From the NCBI RefSeq assembly GCF_900103345.1, contig NZ_LT629702.1:2232001-2296000 (forward strand): a stretch of DNA of 64,000 nucleotides, read 5' to 3'. The stretch is from Pseudomonas azotoformans. Its GTDB lineage: Bacteria; Pseudomonadota; Gammaproteobacteria; Pseudomonadales; Pseudomonadaceae. Position 1 is the stretch's first letter; every line of letters starts with the position of its first letter. Of this stretch, positions 8,902 through 17,791 are shown one piece after another. Under the pieces are notes generated by a model. It was not told where the DNA came from, made no database searches, and was given only the letters and a program-made list of their open reading frames with translations. The position numbers and the translations under genes were made by a program.

Positions 8902-10539
8902 TTATTCCTGCCCTGTCCCCAACTCTTGCATGGAAATCTCGCGCATGCGGAATTTCTGGATCTTGCCCGTCACCGTCATCGGAAACTCCTCCACGAACTT
9001 GAAGTGCTTGGGCGTCTTGAAGTGCGCGATACGACCCTTGCACCAGGCTTGCAACTCCAGCTCGTTGGCGACATGGCCGGGGTGAAACTTGACCCAGGCG
9101 ACGATGGCTTCACCGTAGCGCTCGTCCGGAATGCCGATGACCTGCACATCCGCCACCGCAGGATGCGTGAAGAAAAACTCCTCCAACTCTCGCGGGTACA
9201 CGTTCTCGCCGCCACGAATGATCATGTCCTTGTTGCGCCCGGCGATGCATACGTAACCCTGGGCATCCATGCTCGCCAGGTCGCCGGTGTGCATCCAGCC
9301 GGCGTCGTCGATGGCCTCGCGGGTGGCGTCGGGGTTGTTCCAGTAGCCGAGCATCACGCTATAGCCACGGGTGCACAATTCGCCGATCTCACCGCGCGCC
9401 AGCGTGTTGCCGTCGACGTCGATGATCTTGTTTTCCAACTGTGGCTGGGTGCGCCCGACAGTGGTCACGCGGCGTTCCAGGTCGTCGTCCGCTCCGGTTT
9501 GCAGCGACACCGGGCTGGTCTCGGTCATGCCGTAGGCAATCTGGACCTCGCGCATGTGCAACTCGCTGATGACCCGGCGCATCACCTCAATGGGGCACGT
9601 GGCACCGGCCATGATGCCGGTGCGCAGGGTGGACAGGTCAAAGTCGCGCAGTTGTGGATGATCGAGCAGGGCGATGAACATGGTGGGTACGCCGTAAAGA
9701 CCGGTGGCGTGCTCTTCGGAAACCGCAGTGAGGGTCAGCAGCGGGTCGAAGCCGTCGTTCGGATAGATCATGGTGGTGCCGTGGGTGATGCAGCCCAGGT
9801 TGCCCATGACCATGCCGAAACAGTGATACAGCGGCACCGGGATCACCAGGCGGTCTTGCGCGGTCAGGCCCAGGCTTTCGCCGACCATGTAGCCATTGTT
9901 GAGGATGTTGTGGTGACTGAGGGTGGCGCCCTTGGGGAAGCCGGTGGTGCCGGAGGTGTACTGGATATTCACCGGCTGGTCGAAGTGCAGGCTGGCCTGA
10001 CGGCTGTGCAACTGTTCGGGCGGCACGCCAGCCCCGAGCGCGGCCAGTTGCGACCAGGGCATGAACCCCGCAGGCGGGTTGGGATCGAGGCTGATGAGGC
10101 CGCGCACGTCCGGTTTCAGTTCCTGCAGCATGGCGTGGTAATCGGAGCTCTTGAATGAGCCGGCGCACACCAGCCATTGGCAACCGGACTGCTTGAGCAC
10201 GTACTCCAGTTCACTGCTGCGATAAGCCGGGTTGATATTGACCAAGATCACCCCGAGCTTCGCGCTGGCAAGCTGGCTGATGCACCACTCGGCGCAATTG
10301 GGCGCCCAGATGCCCAGGCGGTCGCCGGTCTGCATGCCGAGGGCAAGAAAGGCACGGGCATGCAAATCCACCGTCTCGGCCAACTGCCGCCAGGTGTAGC
10401 GGCGTTGTTGATGGCGCACCACCAGGGCCTCGCCATCGGGAAACTGCGCGACGGTTCGGTCAAAGGCTTGGCCAATCGTCATGGCCAGCAAGGTCTTGTC
10501 CTGTGAGCCACGGCTGTAGCTCTGGTTCGGTTGATCCAT
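8902..10539 (-). CDS. AMP-forming acyl-CoA synthetase of the liu regulon
   Basis: A 545-residue adenylate-forming enzyme making acyl-CoA from a carboxylic acid, ATP and CoA. Seen: P-loop [18 protein letters not shown], the A5/A8 region [30 protein letters not shown] and [21 protein letters not shown], and the catalytic lysine motif [14 protein letters not shown] near the C-terminus. The frame is open further upstream, but ATG 10539 ([12 protein letters not shown]) is chosen because the upstream extension would run across the palindromic operators. It is divergent from liuA with two LiuR-type operators between, so its acid is plausibly isovalerate, 3-methylcrotonate or another terpenoid/leucine-derived acid. 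That substrate is inference. Confidence 0.88.
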   Translation of the reverse strand: MDQPNQSYSRGSQDKTLLAMTIGQAFDRTVAQFPDGEALVVRHQQRRYTWRQLAETVDLHARAFLALGMQTGDRLGIWAPNCAEWCISQLASAKLGVILVNINPAYRSSELEYVLKQSGCQWLVCAGSFKSSDYHAMLQELKPDVRGLISLDPNPPAGFMPWSQLAALGAGVPPEQLHSRQASLHFDQPVNIQYTSGTTGFPKGATLSHHNILNNGYMVGESLGLTAQDRLVIPVPLYHCFGMVMGNLGCITHGTTMIYPNDGFDPLLTLTAVSEEHATGLYGVPTMFIALLDHPQLRDFDLSTLRTGIMAGATCPIEVMRRVISELHMREVQIAYGMTETSPVSLQTGADDDLERRVTTVGRTQPQLENKIIDVDGNTLARGEIGELCTRGYSVMLGYWNNPDATREAIDDAGWMHTGDLASMDAQGYVCIAGRNKDMIIRGGENVYPRELEEFFFTHPAVADVQVIGIPDERYGEAIVAWVKFHPGHVANELELQAWCKGRIAHFKTPKHFKFVEEFPMTVTGKIQKFRMREISMQELGTGQE

Positions 10540-10566
10540 AACGACCCCTGTTGTCTTTTTTGTAGG

Positions 10567-10582
10567 TTGACGTAAACGTAAA
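10567..10582. promoter_or_regulatory. Probable LiuR operator proximal to the acyl-CoA synthetase
   Basis: TTGACGTAAACGTAAA, a near-palindrome of the same class as the site before liuR (6995-7010), lies 28 bp upstream of the synthetase start codon at 10539. Confidence 0.72.
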
Positions 10583-10609
10583 CTACGATTGACAGCGCCG
10601 TAACGCAAG

Positions 10610-10625
10610 CTTACGTTAACGTAAA
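10610..10625. promoter_or_regulatory. Probable LiuR operator proximal to liuA
   Basis: CTTACGTTAACGTAAA contains a perfect 14-bp palindrome (10611-10624) and lies 65 bp before the liuA ATG. With the site at 10567 it forms a back-to-back pair between the divergent genes. Confidence 0.75.
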
Positions 10626-10689
10626 GGTGAGCGCCCTCCCCTGGCGCCCCATCCACACAACAACAATGCTCACATTAAGGTGCCTGTCC

Positions 10690-11853
10690 ATGAGTTACCC
10701 GTCCCTGAACTTCGCCCTCGGTGAAACCATCGACATGCTGCGCGACCAGGTGCAGTCCTTTGTGAGCAAGGAAATCGCGCCCCGTGCGGCGCAGATCGAC
10801 ATCGACAACCTGTTCCCCGCCGACCTGTGGCGCAAGTTCGGCGACATGGGCCTGCTGGGCATTACCGTCCCAGAAGAATACGGCGGCGCCGGCCTGGGCT
10901 ACCTGGCCCACGTGGTGGCCATGGAGGAAATCAGCCGGGGCTCGGCTTCAGTGGCGTTGTCCTACGGCGCGCACTCCAACCTGTGTGTGAACCAGATCAA
11001 CCGCAACGGCAATCACGCACAGAAACTCCAATACCTGCCCAAGCTCATCAGCGGCGAACACGTCGGCGCCCTGGCCATGAGCGAGCCGAATGCCGGCTCC
11101 GATGTGGTCTCGATGAAGCTGCGCGCCGATAAACGCGGCGATCATTACGTACTCAACGGCAGCAAGACCTGGATCACCAACGGTCCCGACGCCAGCACCT
11201 ATGTGATCTACGCCAAGACCGACCTGGAAAAGGGCCCCCACGGCATCACCGCGTTTATCGTCGAGCGCGACTGGAAAGGCTTCAGCCGCAGCAACAAGTT
11301 CGACAAGCTGGGCATGCGCGGCTCCAACACCTGCGAGCTGTTTTTCGATGACGTGCAAGTGCCGGAAGAAAACATCCTCGGCGTGCTCAACGGCGGCGTC
11401 AAAGTGCTGATGAGCGGCCTCGACTATGAGCGTGTGGTGCTCTCCGGCGGCCCTACCGGGATCATGCAGGCGTGCATGGACCTGATCGTGCCCTACATCC
11501 ACGACCGCAAGCAGTTCGGCCAGAGCATCGGCGAATTCCAGTTGATCCAGGGCAAGGTCGCCGACATGTACACCCAGCTCAATGCCAGCCGCGCCTACCT
11601 CTACGCGGTGGCCCAGGCTTGCGAGCGTGGCGAGACCACGCGCAAGGATGCCGCCGGGGTGATCCTCTACAGTGCCGAACGCGCCACGCAAATGGCCCTG
11701 GACGCGATCCAGATTCTCGGCGGCAATGGCTACATCAACGAATTCCCGGCTGGGCGCCTGCTGCGCGACGCCAAGCTGTATGAGATCGGCGCCGGCACCA
11801 GTGAGATCCGGCGGATGTTGATCGGTCGCGAACTCTTCAACGAAACCCGCTGA
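10690..11853 (+). CDS. liuA: Isovaleryl-CoA dehydrogenase
   Basis: A 387-residue FAD acyl-CoA dehydrogenase converting isovaleryl-CoA to 3-methylcrotonyl-CoA, the first committed step after leucine transamination and decarboxylation. Seen: [16 protein letters not shown] and [18 protein letters not shown] (FAD/substrate), the [12 protein letters not shown] segment that carries the catalytic Glu in isovaleryl-CoA dehydrogenases, and the C-terminal [23 protein letters not shown] 10690 is preferred over an upstream start in the same frame because it gives the family N-terminus [13 protein letters not shown]. First gene of liuABCD; 11 bp separate it from liuB. Confidence 0.95.
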   Translation: MSYPSLNFALGETIDMLRDQVQSFVSKEIAPRAAQIDIDNLFPADLWRKFGDMGLLGITVPEEYGGAGLGYLAHVVAMEEISRGSASVALSYGAHSNLCVNQINRNGNHAQKLQYLPKLISGEHVGALAMSEPNAGSDVVSMKLRADKRGDHYVLNGSKTWITNGPDASTYVIYAKTDLEKGPHGITAFIVERDWKGFSRSNKFDKLGMRGSNTCELFFDDVQVPEENILGVLNGGVKVLMSGLDYERVVLSGGPTGIMQACMDLIVPYIHDRKQFGQSIGEFQLIQGKVADMYTQLNASRAYLYAVAQACERGETTRKDAAGVILYSAERATQMALDAIQILGGNGYINEFPAGRLLRDAKLYEIGAGTSEIRRMLIGRELFNETR

Positions 11854-11864
11854 AGGAGCGCACC

Positions 11865-13472
11865 ATGGCCACTCTGCATACCCAGCTCAATCCGCGCTCG
11901 GCAGAATTTGCTGCCAACAGCGCCGCGATGCGCCAACAGGTCGACGCCCTGCACACCCTGCTCGCCCACGTGCAGCAAGGTGGCGGCGCCAAGGCACAGG
12001 AGCGACACACCTCACGCGGCAAATTGCTGCCCCGCGAACGTATCAATCGTTTGCTCGACCCGGGCTCGCCGTTCCTTGAACTCAGCCAACTGGCGGCCCA
12101 TCAGGTCTACGGCGAAGACGTGCCGGCCGCCGGGGTGATTGCCGGGATCGGCCGCGTGGAAGGCGTCGAATGCATGATCGTCGCTAACGACGCCACGGTG
12201 AAAGGCGGCTCCTACTACCCGCTCACCGTCAAAAAACACCTGCGCGCGCAGACCATCGCCGAGCAGAACCGCCTGCCGTGCATCTACCTGGTGGACTCTG
12301 GCGGCGCCAACCTGCCGCGCCAGGACGAAGTGTTTCCCGACCGTGAGCACTTCGGGCGGATCTTCTTCAACCAGGCCAACATGAGCGCCCAGGGCATCCC
12401 GCAGATCGCGGTGGTGATGGGCTCGTGCACCGCCGGTGGCGCCTATGTGCCAGCCATGGCCGACGAAGCAATCATGGTGCGCAACCAGGCCACTATCTTC
12501 CTTGCCGGCCCACCGCTGGTGAAGGCCGCCACCGGCGAAGTGGTGACTGCCGAAGACCTCGGTGGTGCCGATGTGCACTGCAAGATCTCCGGCGTGGCCG
12601 ACCACTATGCCGACAGCGATGAGCATGCACTGGCGCTGGCCCGGCGCAGCGTGGCTAACCTCAACTGGCGCAAACAAGGCCAGTTGCTGCAACGCTCGCC
12701 AGTCGCGCCGCTATACAGCGGTGAAGAGTTGTACGGCTTGATCCCGGCCGACGCCAAGCAGCCGTTTGATGTACGCGAAGTCATTGCACGGCTGGTGGAC
12801 GGTTCGGTGTTCGATGAATTCAAGGCGCTGTTTGGCACCACCCTGGTGTGCGGCTTTGCCCACCTGCACGGCTACCCGATTGCGATCCTGGCCAACAACG
12901 GGATTCTGTTTGCCGAAGCGGCGCAAAAAGGCGCGCATTTTATCGAACTGGCCTGCCAGCGCGGTATTCCGCTGCTGTTCCTGCAGAACATCACCGGCTT
13001 CATGGTCGGCCAGAAGTACGAAGCCGGCGGCATCGCCAAGCACGGCGCCAAGCTGGTCACCGCCGTGGCCTGTGCCAAGGTACCGAAATTCACGGTGATC
13101 ATCGGCGGCAGCTTTGGTGCCGGCAACTACGGCATGTGTGGCCGCGCCTATGACCCGCGCTTTTTGTGGATGTGGCCGAACGCGCGTATTGGCGTGATGG
13201 GCGCCGAGCAGGCGGCGGGTGTGCTGGTGCAGGTCAAGCGCGAGCAGGCTGAACGCGCCGGCACAGGGTTCAGCGCCGAGGAAGAGGCGGCGATCAAGCA
13301 GCCGATCCTCGACCAGTACGAAACCCAGGGCCACCCCTACTACTCCAGCGCACGCCTGTGGGACGACGGTGTGATCGACCCGTTGCAAACCCGTGACGTG
13401 CTGGCCCTGGCCTTGTCCGCGTCGCTGAATGCCCCCATCGAGCCGAGCCGCTTCGGCGTGTTCCGCATGTAA
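11865..13472 (+). CDS. liuB: 3-Methylcrotonyl-CoA carboxylase, carboxyltransferase (beta) subunit
   Basis: A 535-residue crotonase-fold carboxyltransferase. It moves CO2 from biotin on LiuD to 3-methylcrotonyl-CoA, giving 3-methylglutaconyl-CoA. Family signatures: [65 protein letters not shown] and [21 protein letters not shown] (oxyanion and acyl-CoA binding). Length matches methylcrotonyl-CoA carboxylase rather than propionyl-CoA carboxylase. AAGGAG precedes the ATG. It forms an operon with liuA upstream and liuC downstream. Confidence 0.95.
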   Translation: MATLHTQLNPRSAEFAANSAAMRQQVDALHTLLAHVQQGGGAKAQERHTSRGKLLPRERINRLLDPGSPFLELSQLAAHQVYGEDVPAAGVIAGIGRVEGVECMIVANDATVKGGSYYPLTVKKHLRAQTIAEQNRLPCIYLVDSGGANLPRQDEVFPDREHFGRIFFNQANMSAQGIPQIAVVMGSCTAGGAYVPAMADEAIMVRNQATIFLAGPPLVKAATGEVVTAEDLGGADVHCKISGVADHYADSDEHALALARRSVANLNWRKQGQLLQRSPVAPLYSGEELYGLIPADAKQPFDVREVIARLVDGSVFDEFKALFGTTLVCGFAHLHGYPIAILANNGILFAEAAQKGAHFIELACQRGIPLLFLQNITGFMVGQKYEAGGIAKHGAKLVTAVACAKVPKFTVIIGGSFGAGNYGMCGRAYDPRFLWMWPNARIGVMGAEQAAGVLVQVKREQAERAGTGFSAEEEAAIKQPILDQYETQGHPYYSSARLWDDGVIDPLQTRDVLALALSASLNAPIEPSRFGVFRM

Positions 13473-13487
13473 ATGGAGCTGTACCCC

Positions 13488-14294
13488 ATGAGCGATTTCA
13501 ACACCCTCGAACTGATCACCGACCCCCGTGGCTTTGCCACGCTGTGGCTCAGTCGTGAAGACAAGAACAACGCGTTCAACGCCGAGATGATCCGCGAACT
13601 GATCATCGCCCTCGACCGGGTACAAGGCGATCCGTCCCTGCGCTTCCTGGTCCTGCGCGGGCGCGGCAAGCACTTCAGCGCCGGCGCCGACCTGGCCTGG
13701 ATGCAGCAGTCGGCAGAACTGGACTACCACACCAACCTGGACGATGCCCGCGAACTCGCGGAGCTGATGTACAACCTGGCCAAACTGAAAATCCCGACCC
13801 TGGCGGTGGTGCAAGGCGCGGCCTACGGCGGTGCGCTGGGCTTGATCAGTTGCTGCGACATGGCGATTGGCGCCGATGATGCGCAGTTCTGCCTGTCGGA
13901 AGTGCGCATCGGCCTGGCGCCAGCGGTGATCAGCCCGTTCGTGGTACAGGCCATCGGCGAACGTGCGGCGCGGCGCTATGCCCTGACCGCCGAACGCTTT
14001 GGCGGCCAGCGCGCGCGCGACATCGGCTTGCTGGCGGAGAGTTATCCCCTTGGCGAGTTGGATGATCAAGTCGAACAGTGGATTGCCAACCTGCTGCAAA
14101 ACAGCCCGGCGGCGATGCGCGCCAGCAAAGACTTGCTGCGCGAAGTGGGCAACGGTGCCCTCACCCCGGCGCTGCGTCGCTACTGCGAAAACGCCATTGC
14201 GCGCATCCGGGTCAGCGCCGAAGGCCAGGAAGGCTTGCGCGCTTTCCTGCAAAAACGTCCACCGAGCTGGCAGCCCCAGGAGCCGCGTTCATGA
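13488..14294 (+). CDS. liuC: 3-Methylglutaconyl-CoA hydratase
   Basis: A 268-residue enoyl-CoA hydratase/isomerase-family enzyme hydrating 3-methylglutaconyl-CoA to HMG-CoA. The crotonase oxyanion segments are visible as LRGRGKHFSAGADLAWMQQS and VVQGAAYGGALGLISCCDMAIGADDAQFCLSEVRIGLAP. An ATG at 13473 directly abuts the liuB stop, but GGAG at 13475-13478 sits just ahead of the second ATG at 13488, so the later start is chosen. Its stop overlaps the liuD start (ATGA), pointing to translational coupling. Confidence 0.93.
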   Translation: MSDFNTLELITDPRGFATLWLSREDKNNAFNAEMIRELIIALDRVQGDPSLRFLVLRGRGKHFSAGADLAWMQQSAELDYHTNLDDARELAELMYNLAKLKIPTLAVVQGAAYGGALGLISCCDMAIGADDAQFCLSEVRIGLAPAVISPFVVQAIGERAARRYALTAERFGGQRARDIGLLAESYPLGELDDQVEQWIANLLQNSPAAMRASKDLLREVGNGALTPALRRYCENAIARIRVSAEGQEGLRAFLQKRPPSWQPQEPRS

Positions 14295-16216
14295 GTACAT
14301 TGACGACCCTGCTGGTAGCCAACCGTGGCGAGATCGCCTGCCGCGTGATGCGCACCGCCAAGGCCATGGGCCTGACTACCGTCGCGGTGCACAGCGCCAT
14401 CGACCGCGATGCACGCCACAGCCGTGAGGCGGATATTCGTGTCGACCTGGGCGGCAGCAAAGCTACCGACAGTTACCTGCAAATCGACAAGCTGATCGCC
14501 GCCGCCCAGGCCAGTGGCGCCCAGGCGATCCACCCGGGGTACGGTTTTCTGTCGGAAAACGCCGGGTTTGCCCGTGCGATTGAAGCCGCCGGGTTGATCT
14601 TCCTCGGGCCGCCCGCCTCCGCCATCGATGCCATGGGCAGCAAGTCGGCCGCCAAGGCGCTGATGGAAACCGCCGGTGTGCCCCTGGTGCCGGGTTATCA
14701 CGGCGAAGCCCAGGACCTGGACACTTTCCGCGCCGCCTGCGAGCGCATTGGCTACCCCGTGCTGCTCAAGGCCACCGCCGGTGGTGGCGGCAAGGGCATG
14801 AAGGTGGTCGAGGACGTCAGCCAGTTGGCCGAAGCGCTGGCCTCGGCCCAGCGTGAGGCGCTGTCGTCTTTCGGCAATGGGCAGATGCTGGTGGAGAAAT
14901 ACCTGCTCAAGCCACGTCATGTGGAGATCCAGGTGTTTGCCGATCAGCATGGGCACTGCCTGTACCTCAACGAACGGGATTGCTCGATCCAGCGTCGCCA
15001 CCAGAAGGTCGTCGAGGAAGCACCGGCACCGGGGTTGAGTGTTGAACAACGCAAGGCCATGGGCGAGGCGGCCGTGCGTGCGGCCCTGGCCATCGGGTAT
15101 GTCGGTGCGGGCACCGTGGAATTCTTGCTGGACGCGCGCGGTGAGTTTTTCTTCATGGAGATGAACACGCGACTGCAGGTGGAACACCCGGTCACCGAGG
15201 CGATTACCGGCCTGGATCTGGTGGCCTGGCAGATTCGTGTCGCCCAGGGCGAGGCGCTGCCGATCACCCAGGAACAGGTGCCGCTGGTCGGCCATGCGAT
15301 CGAAGTGCGGCTGTATGCCGAGGACCCGGCCAATGACTTCCTGCCCGCCACCGGGCACCTGGCGCTGTACCGTGAATCCGCACCAGGCCCGGGACGCCGT
15401 GTGGACAGCGGTGTCGAGCAGGGTGACAACGTCTCGCCGTTCTATGACCCCATGCTCGGCAAGCTGATTGCCTGGGGCGAGGACCGTGAACAGGCGCGAC
15501 TGCGGTTGCTGGGCATGCTGGATGAGTTTGCCATCGGCGGCCTCAAGACCAACCTGGGTTTTCTGCGGCGCATTATCGGGCATCCGGCATTTGCGGCGGC
15601 CGAGTTGGATACCGGGTTTATTCCGCGTTATCAGGATGAATTGCTGCCGGCCCCAAGAGAGCTAAGTGATGAGTTTTGGCAGGCGGCTGGCGCGGCCTTT
15701 GTTCAGAGCCTGCCGCCGGGTGAGGGACCGTGGGCGGATAGGCACGGCTTTCGCGCCGGGCTGCCTGCCGAGGTGTCGCTGCATTTGAGTTGCGATGGCC
15801 AGGACCGACTGGTGACGCTGGCCGCCCAGGCGCCACAGTTGCGGGGCGAACAGTTGCTGATCGAACAACAGGGCGTGCGTCGCAGCCATCTGGCGGTACG
15901 CCATGACCCCACGGTGTATCTGCGTTGGGACGGCGAGATGCATGGCGTCACACTGTTCGATCCGATTGCGGCAGTCGAGGCCAACCAGTCGCACCAGGGT
16001 GGGCTGACAGCGCCGATGAACGGCAGCATCGTACGGGTGCTGGTGGAGGTGGGCCAACCGGTGGAAGCCGGCGCGCAACTGGTAGTGCTGGAAGCGATGA
16101 AAATGGAACACAGCATCCGTGCGCCCCAGGCCGGGGTGGTCAAGGCACTGTTCTGCCAGGAAGGCGAAATGGTTGCCGAAGGTTGCGCATTGGTGGAGCT
16201 CGAAACGGCGGGTTAA
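14291..16216 (+). CDS. liuD: 3-Methylcrotonyl-CoA carboxylase, biotin-containing (alpha) subunit
   Basis: A 641-residue protein with a biotin carboxylase domain (residues 1 to about 450; ATP-grasp TAGGGGKGMKVVED, catalytic EMNTRLQVEHPVTEAITG), a linker domain, and a C-terminal biotinyl domain with the AMKM motif (VVLEAMKMEHSI); the biotinylated residue is Lys604. ATP-dependent carboxylation of biotin feeds LiuB. The frame is open 213 bp further upstream, but ATG 14291 gives the family start MSTLTTLLVANRGEIACRV and overlaps liuC by 4 bp. The stop overlaps the convergent repressor gene at 16213. Confidence 0.95.
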   Translation: MSTLTTLLVANRGEIACRVMRTAKAMGLTTVAVHSAIDRDARHSREADIRVDLGGSKATDSYLQIDKLIAAAQASGAQAIHPGYGFLSENAGFARAIEAAGLIFLGPPASAIDAMGSKSAAKALMETAGVPLVPGYHGEAQDLDTFRAACERIGYPVLLKATAGGGGKGMKVVEDVSQLAEALASAQREALSSFGNGQMLVEKYLLKPRHVEIQVFADQHGHCLYLNERDCSIQRRHQKVVEEAPAPGLSVEQRKAMGEAAVRAALAIGYVGAGTVEFLLDARGEFFFMEMNTRLQVEHPVTEAITGLDLVAWQIRVAQGEALPITQEQVPLVGHAIEVRLYAEDPANDFLPATGHLALYRESAPGPGRRVDSGVEQGDNVSPFYDPMLGKLIAWGEDREQARLRLLGMLDEFAIGGLKTNLGFLRRIIGHPAFAAAELDTGFIPRYQDELLPAPRELSDEFWQAAGAAFVQSLPPGEGPWADRHGFRAGLPAEVSLHLSCDGQDRLVTLAAQAPQLRGEQLLIEQQGVRRSHLAVRHDPTVYLRWDGEMHGVTLFDPIAAVEANQSHQGGLTAPMNGSIVRVLVEVGQPVEAGAQLVVLEAMKMEHSIRAPQAGVVKALFCQEGEMVAEGCALVELETAG

Positions 16217-16845
16217 AACTTTGCCGTGGCCTGTACGACGACGCCCAGCAGCCGGCAATCGTCGGTCAACAACTGCTTCGGGTAGGTGGGATTGAGCGGC
16301 ACCAGGTAACGCTGGCCGCTCTCTTCCAGCAACTGGCGAAAGGTCGCCTGGGGGCTCCCAACCCACTGGGCCACTACCAATTTACCGGGCTCGGCGGCAA
16401 TGGCCGGGTCCACCAGGATCATCATGCCCGCACTGATGCTCAGGCCACTGGGTGCGGTCATGGCGTCGCCGGTGACCGGCAGCCAGAAGGCTTCGCCCCG
16501 GGCGTGGTAATCCGTCAGCTCGAAGCGGGAAGCGCCGTAAGGTGTTCGCGGCTCACGCAATTCGCACAGCCCTTTCCAGTCGCTGACCGGATAGCGGAAA
16601 TACGGGTTGTAGTTTTTCTCCGCAGGCGGCTCATCGACCCGCTCGCGGATATCCAGCGCGACTTCCAGGTAGCCCAGCCCCAGCGCCGCCAGCACCCGAT
16701 TCATGTCCACCAGGCTCGGCGCACGGCGCTTGTTGAGCCAATGGCCGACACCGCTCTGGGACATGCCCAGGCGCTCAGCCAGTTCACCCTGTGTGACCTT
16801 GCGGTCTTCCATATTGGCCTTGACCAACGCGATCCAGTTATCCAT
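16213..16845 (-). CDS. LexA/CI-like repressor (XRE HTH + S24 fold) with substituted catalytic residues
   Basis: A 210-residue protein: XRE-type HTH at about residues 12-52 (VTQGELAERLGMSQSGVGHWLNKRRAPS) and a C-terminal S24/LexA-type domain (about 110-205). In cleavable relatives the nucleophile sits in GDSM and the general base in a TVKRL-like strand; here these read GDAM and TFRQL, so both Ser and Lys appear lost. ATG 16845 (MDNWIALVKANMED) is chosen because it begins just before the HTH, as in relatives; an upstream start at 16959 would add 38 residues of promoter-like sequence. It is divergent from the DUF6124 gene, which it may control. No phage genes are nearby. Confidence 0.8.
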   Translation of the reverse strand: MDNWIALVKANMEDRKVTQGELAERLGMSQSGVGHWLNKRRAPSLVDMNRVLAALGLGYLEVALDIRERVDEPPAEKNYNPYFRYPVSDWKGLCELREPRTPYGASRFELTDYHARGEAFWLPVTGDAMTAPSGLSISAGMMILVDPAIAAEPGKLVVAQWVGSPQATFRQLLEESGQRYLVPLNPTYPKQLLTDDCRLLGVVVQATAKF

Positions 16846-16977
16846 GGGCGCTGACAATACGTCACGCAGTTTCCAGGGCAATAAACAGTTTGTAGTAATC
16901 CATAAAACGACATAAATACGATACGTACTATCATCGGGCATAAGGTTTTCGACACCCACCCCAGAGTACCGCCCCTT

Positions 16978-17328
16978 ATGACGACAAGCCCGTATCTGCT
17001 ACCTGAAATCCCCGAAGACACCGAGCTGCACGACCTGCGCAGCAGTGGCGCCGCCAAGCGCGCATTGGACTTTTACTTGAAAGAAGATATGTCGGAATCA
17101 GCCCCTGGCGAGGCCCTGTTTGCCATCAAGCCGGGCATTGGCCGTGAAGAAGCCCTGGTGCACGCCTCGGATCTGTTGCGCAGCGCTGCAGCCACGGCCT
17201 ATGAGTCAGCGAGCAGCCATCAGGGCAATCATCGGGACCTGGCGTTTTCGGTGGTGTATTTGATCGATATGGCGAAGGCGATGGTAGAGCGATCGTTGCA
17301 GGCGCCGGAGGCTCAGGCGAACGGATGA
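16978..17328 (+). CDS. DUF6124-family (formerly DUF3077) protein
   Basis: A 116-residue acidic cytosolic protein with LRSSGAAKRALDFYLKED, LFAIKPGIGREEALVHASDLLRSAAATAYESA and a final helix ending MVERSL. This matches the small Pseudomonas-specific DUF6124/DUF3077 family as I recall it. No enzymatic motif or membrane segment is seen and the role is unknown. Divergent from the S24-type repressor, with a short inverted element (GATA-N5-TATC, 16920-16932) between them. Confidence 0.7.
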   Translation: MTTSPYLLPEIPEDTELHDLRSSGAAKRALDFYLKEDMSESAPGEALFAIKPGIGREEALVHASDLLRSAAATAYESASSHQGNHRDLAFSVVYLIDMAKAMVERSLQAPEAQANG

Positions 17329-17371
17329 CAGGCGCGAAGGAAAAATATTTCTATCCAGGGGATAAAAACAT

Positions 17372-17400
17372 TTGACTTGCAAATGATAATGATTATTATT
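17372..17400 (+). promoter_or_regulatory. Sigma-70 promoter overlapped by a Fur box
   Basis: TTGACT (17372-17377) and TATTAT (17394-17399) form a -35/-10 pair with a 16-bp spacer. Over the -10 region lies a Fur-box-like 19-mer (17382-17400) with the core TGATAAT-GA-TTATTA. This predicts Fe-Fur repression of the RNA that follows. Confidence 0.8.
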
Positions 17401-17406
17401 GGACCC

Positions 17407-17521
17407 AGCTGATCACGAGATCAGTCGATAGACCAAGGGACCTTAGGTCGGACTCTTGGAATATCTCCTCATCAGGCTAATCACGGTTTTTGACCCGGCT
17501 CTTTGGCCGGGTCTTTTTTTT
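17407..17521 (+). ncRNA. prrF: PrrF-type iron-response small RNA
   Basis: About 115 nt downstream of the Fur-controlled promoter. It starts with a hairpin (CTGATCAC-GA-GATCAGT), contains the unpaired stretch ATCTCCTCATCAGGCTAATCACGG (17463-17486) that I recognise as the conserved PrrF seed region pairing with sodB and similar mRNAs, and ends in the intrinsic terminator GACCCGGC-TCTTT-GGCCGGGTC followed by nine T. PrrF RNAs lower iron-protein synthesis when iron is scarce. Start position is inferred from the promoter. Confidence 0.9.
17492..17521 (+). terminator. Intrinsic terminator of the PrrF-like RNA
   Basis: GC-rich stem GACCCGGC/GGCCGGGTC (with a small loop) followed by a run of T. The 270 bp that follow, up to the carboxypeptidase gene, hold nothing further that I can identify. 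Confidence 0.88.
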
Positions 17522-17791
17522 GCCAGTTTCCCTGGCATGGCTTCAGGCTAATGAAGACTGTGTTGCTTGATGGCGCGCATGGTAGCAAAAGACCATCGCC
17601 AAAAGAAAGCCAGCCGACCGCTCTAGCCCAGATCTTTGCGAAATAGCGCTTGAGAATCAATCTCATAGATTCTAAGCTGCTGCTGCGTCAAGGAAGACGC
17701 CCCCTCCCCTTCGCAACAATTTTGCGTCCAGTCTTTACCAGACTCCTGTGTAAGATAGCCGCCACAACACTCATATTCAGGCAACCAGACT

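Noticed and set aside
8513..9043. 176-codon open frame on the minus strand across the sRNA region
   Set aside because: It runs through the synthetase 3' end, the terminator and the A-rich sRNA; its composition is biased by these and it resembles no protein family. The RNA explanation is far better.
16213..17328. Possible prophage or pyocin remnant suggested by the CI-like repressor
   Set aside because: No integrase, phage structural genes, lysis genes or attachment-site duplication nearby; neighbours are metabolic genes.
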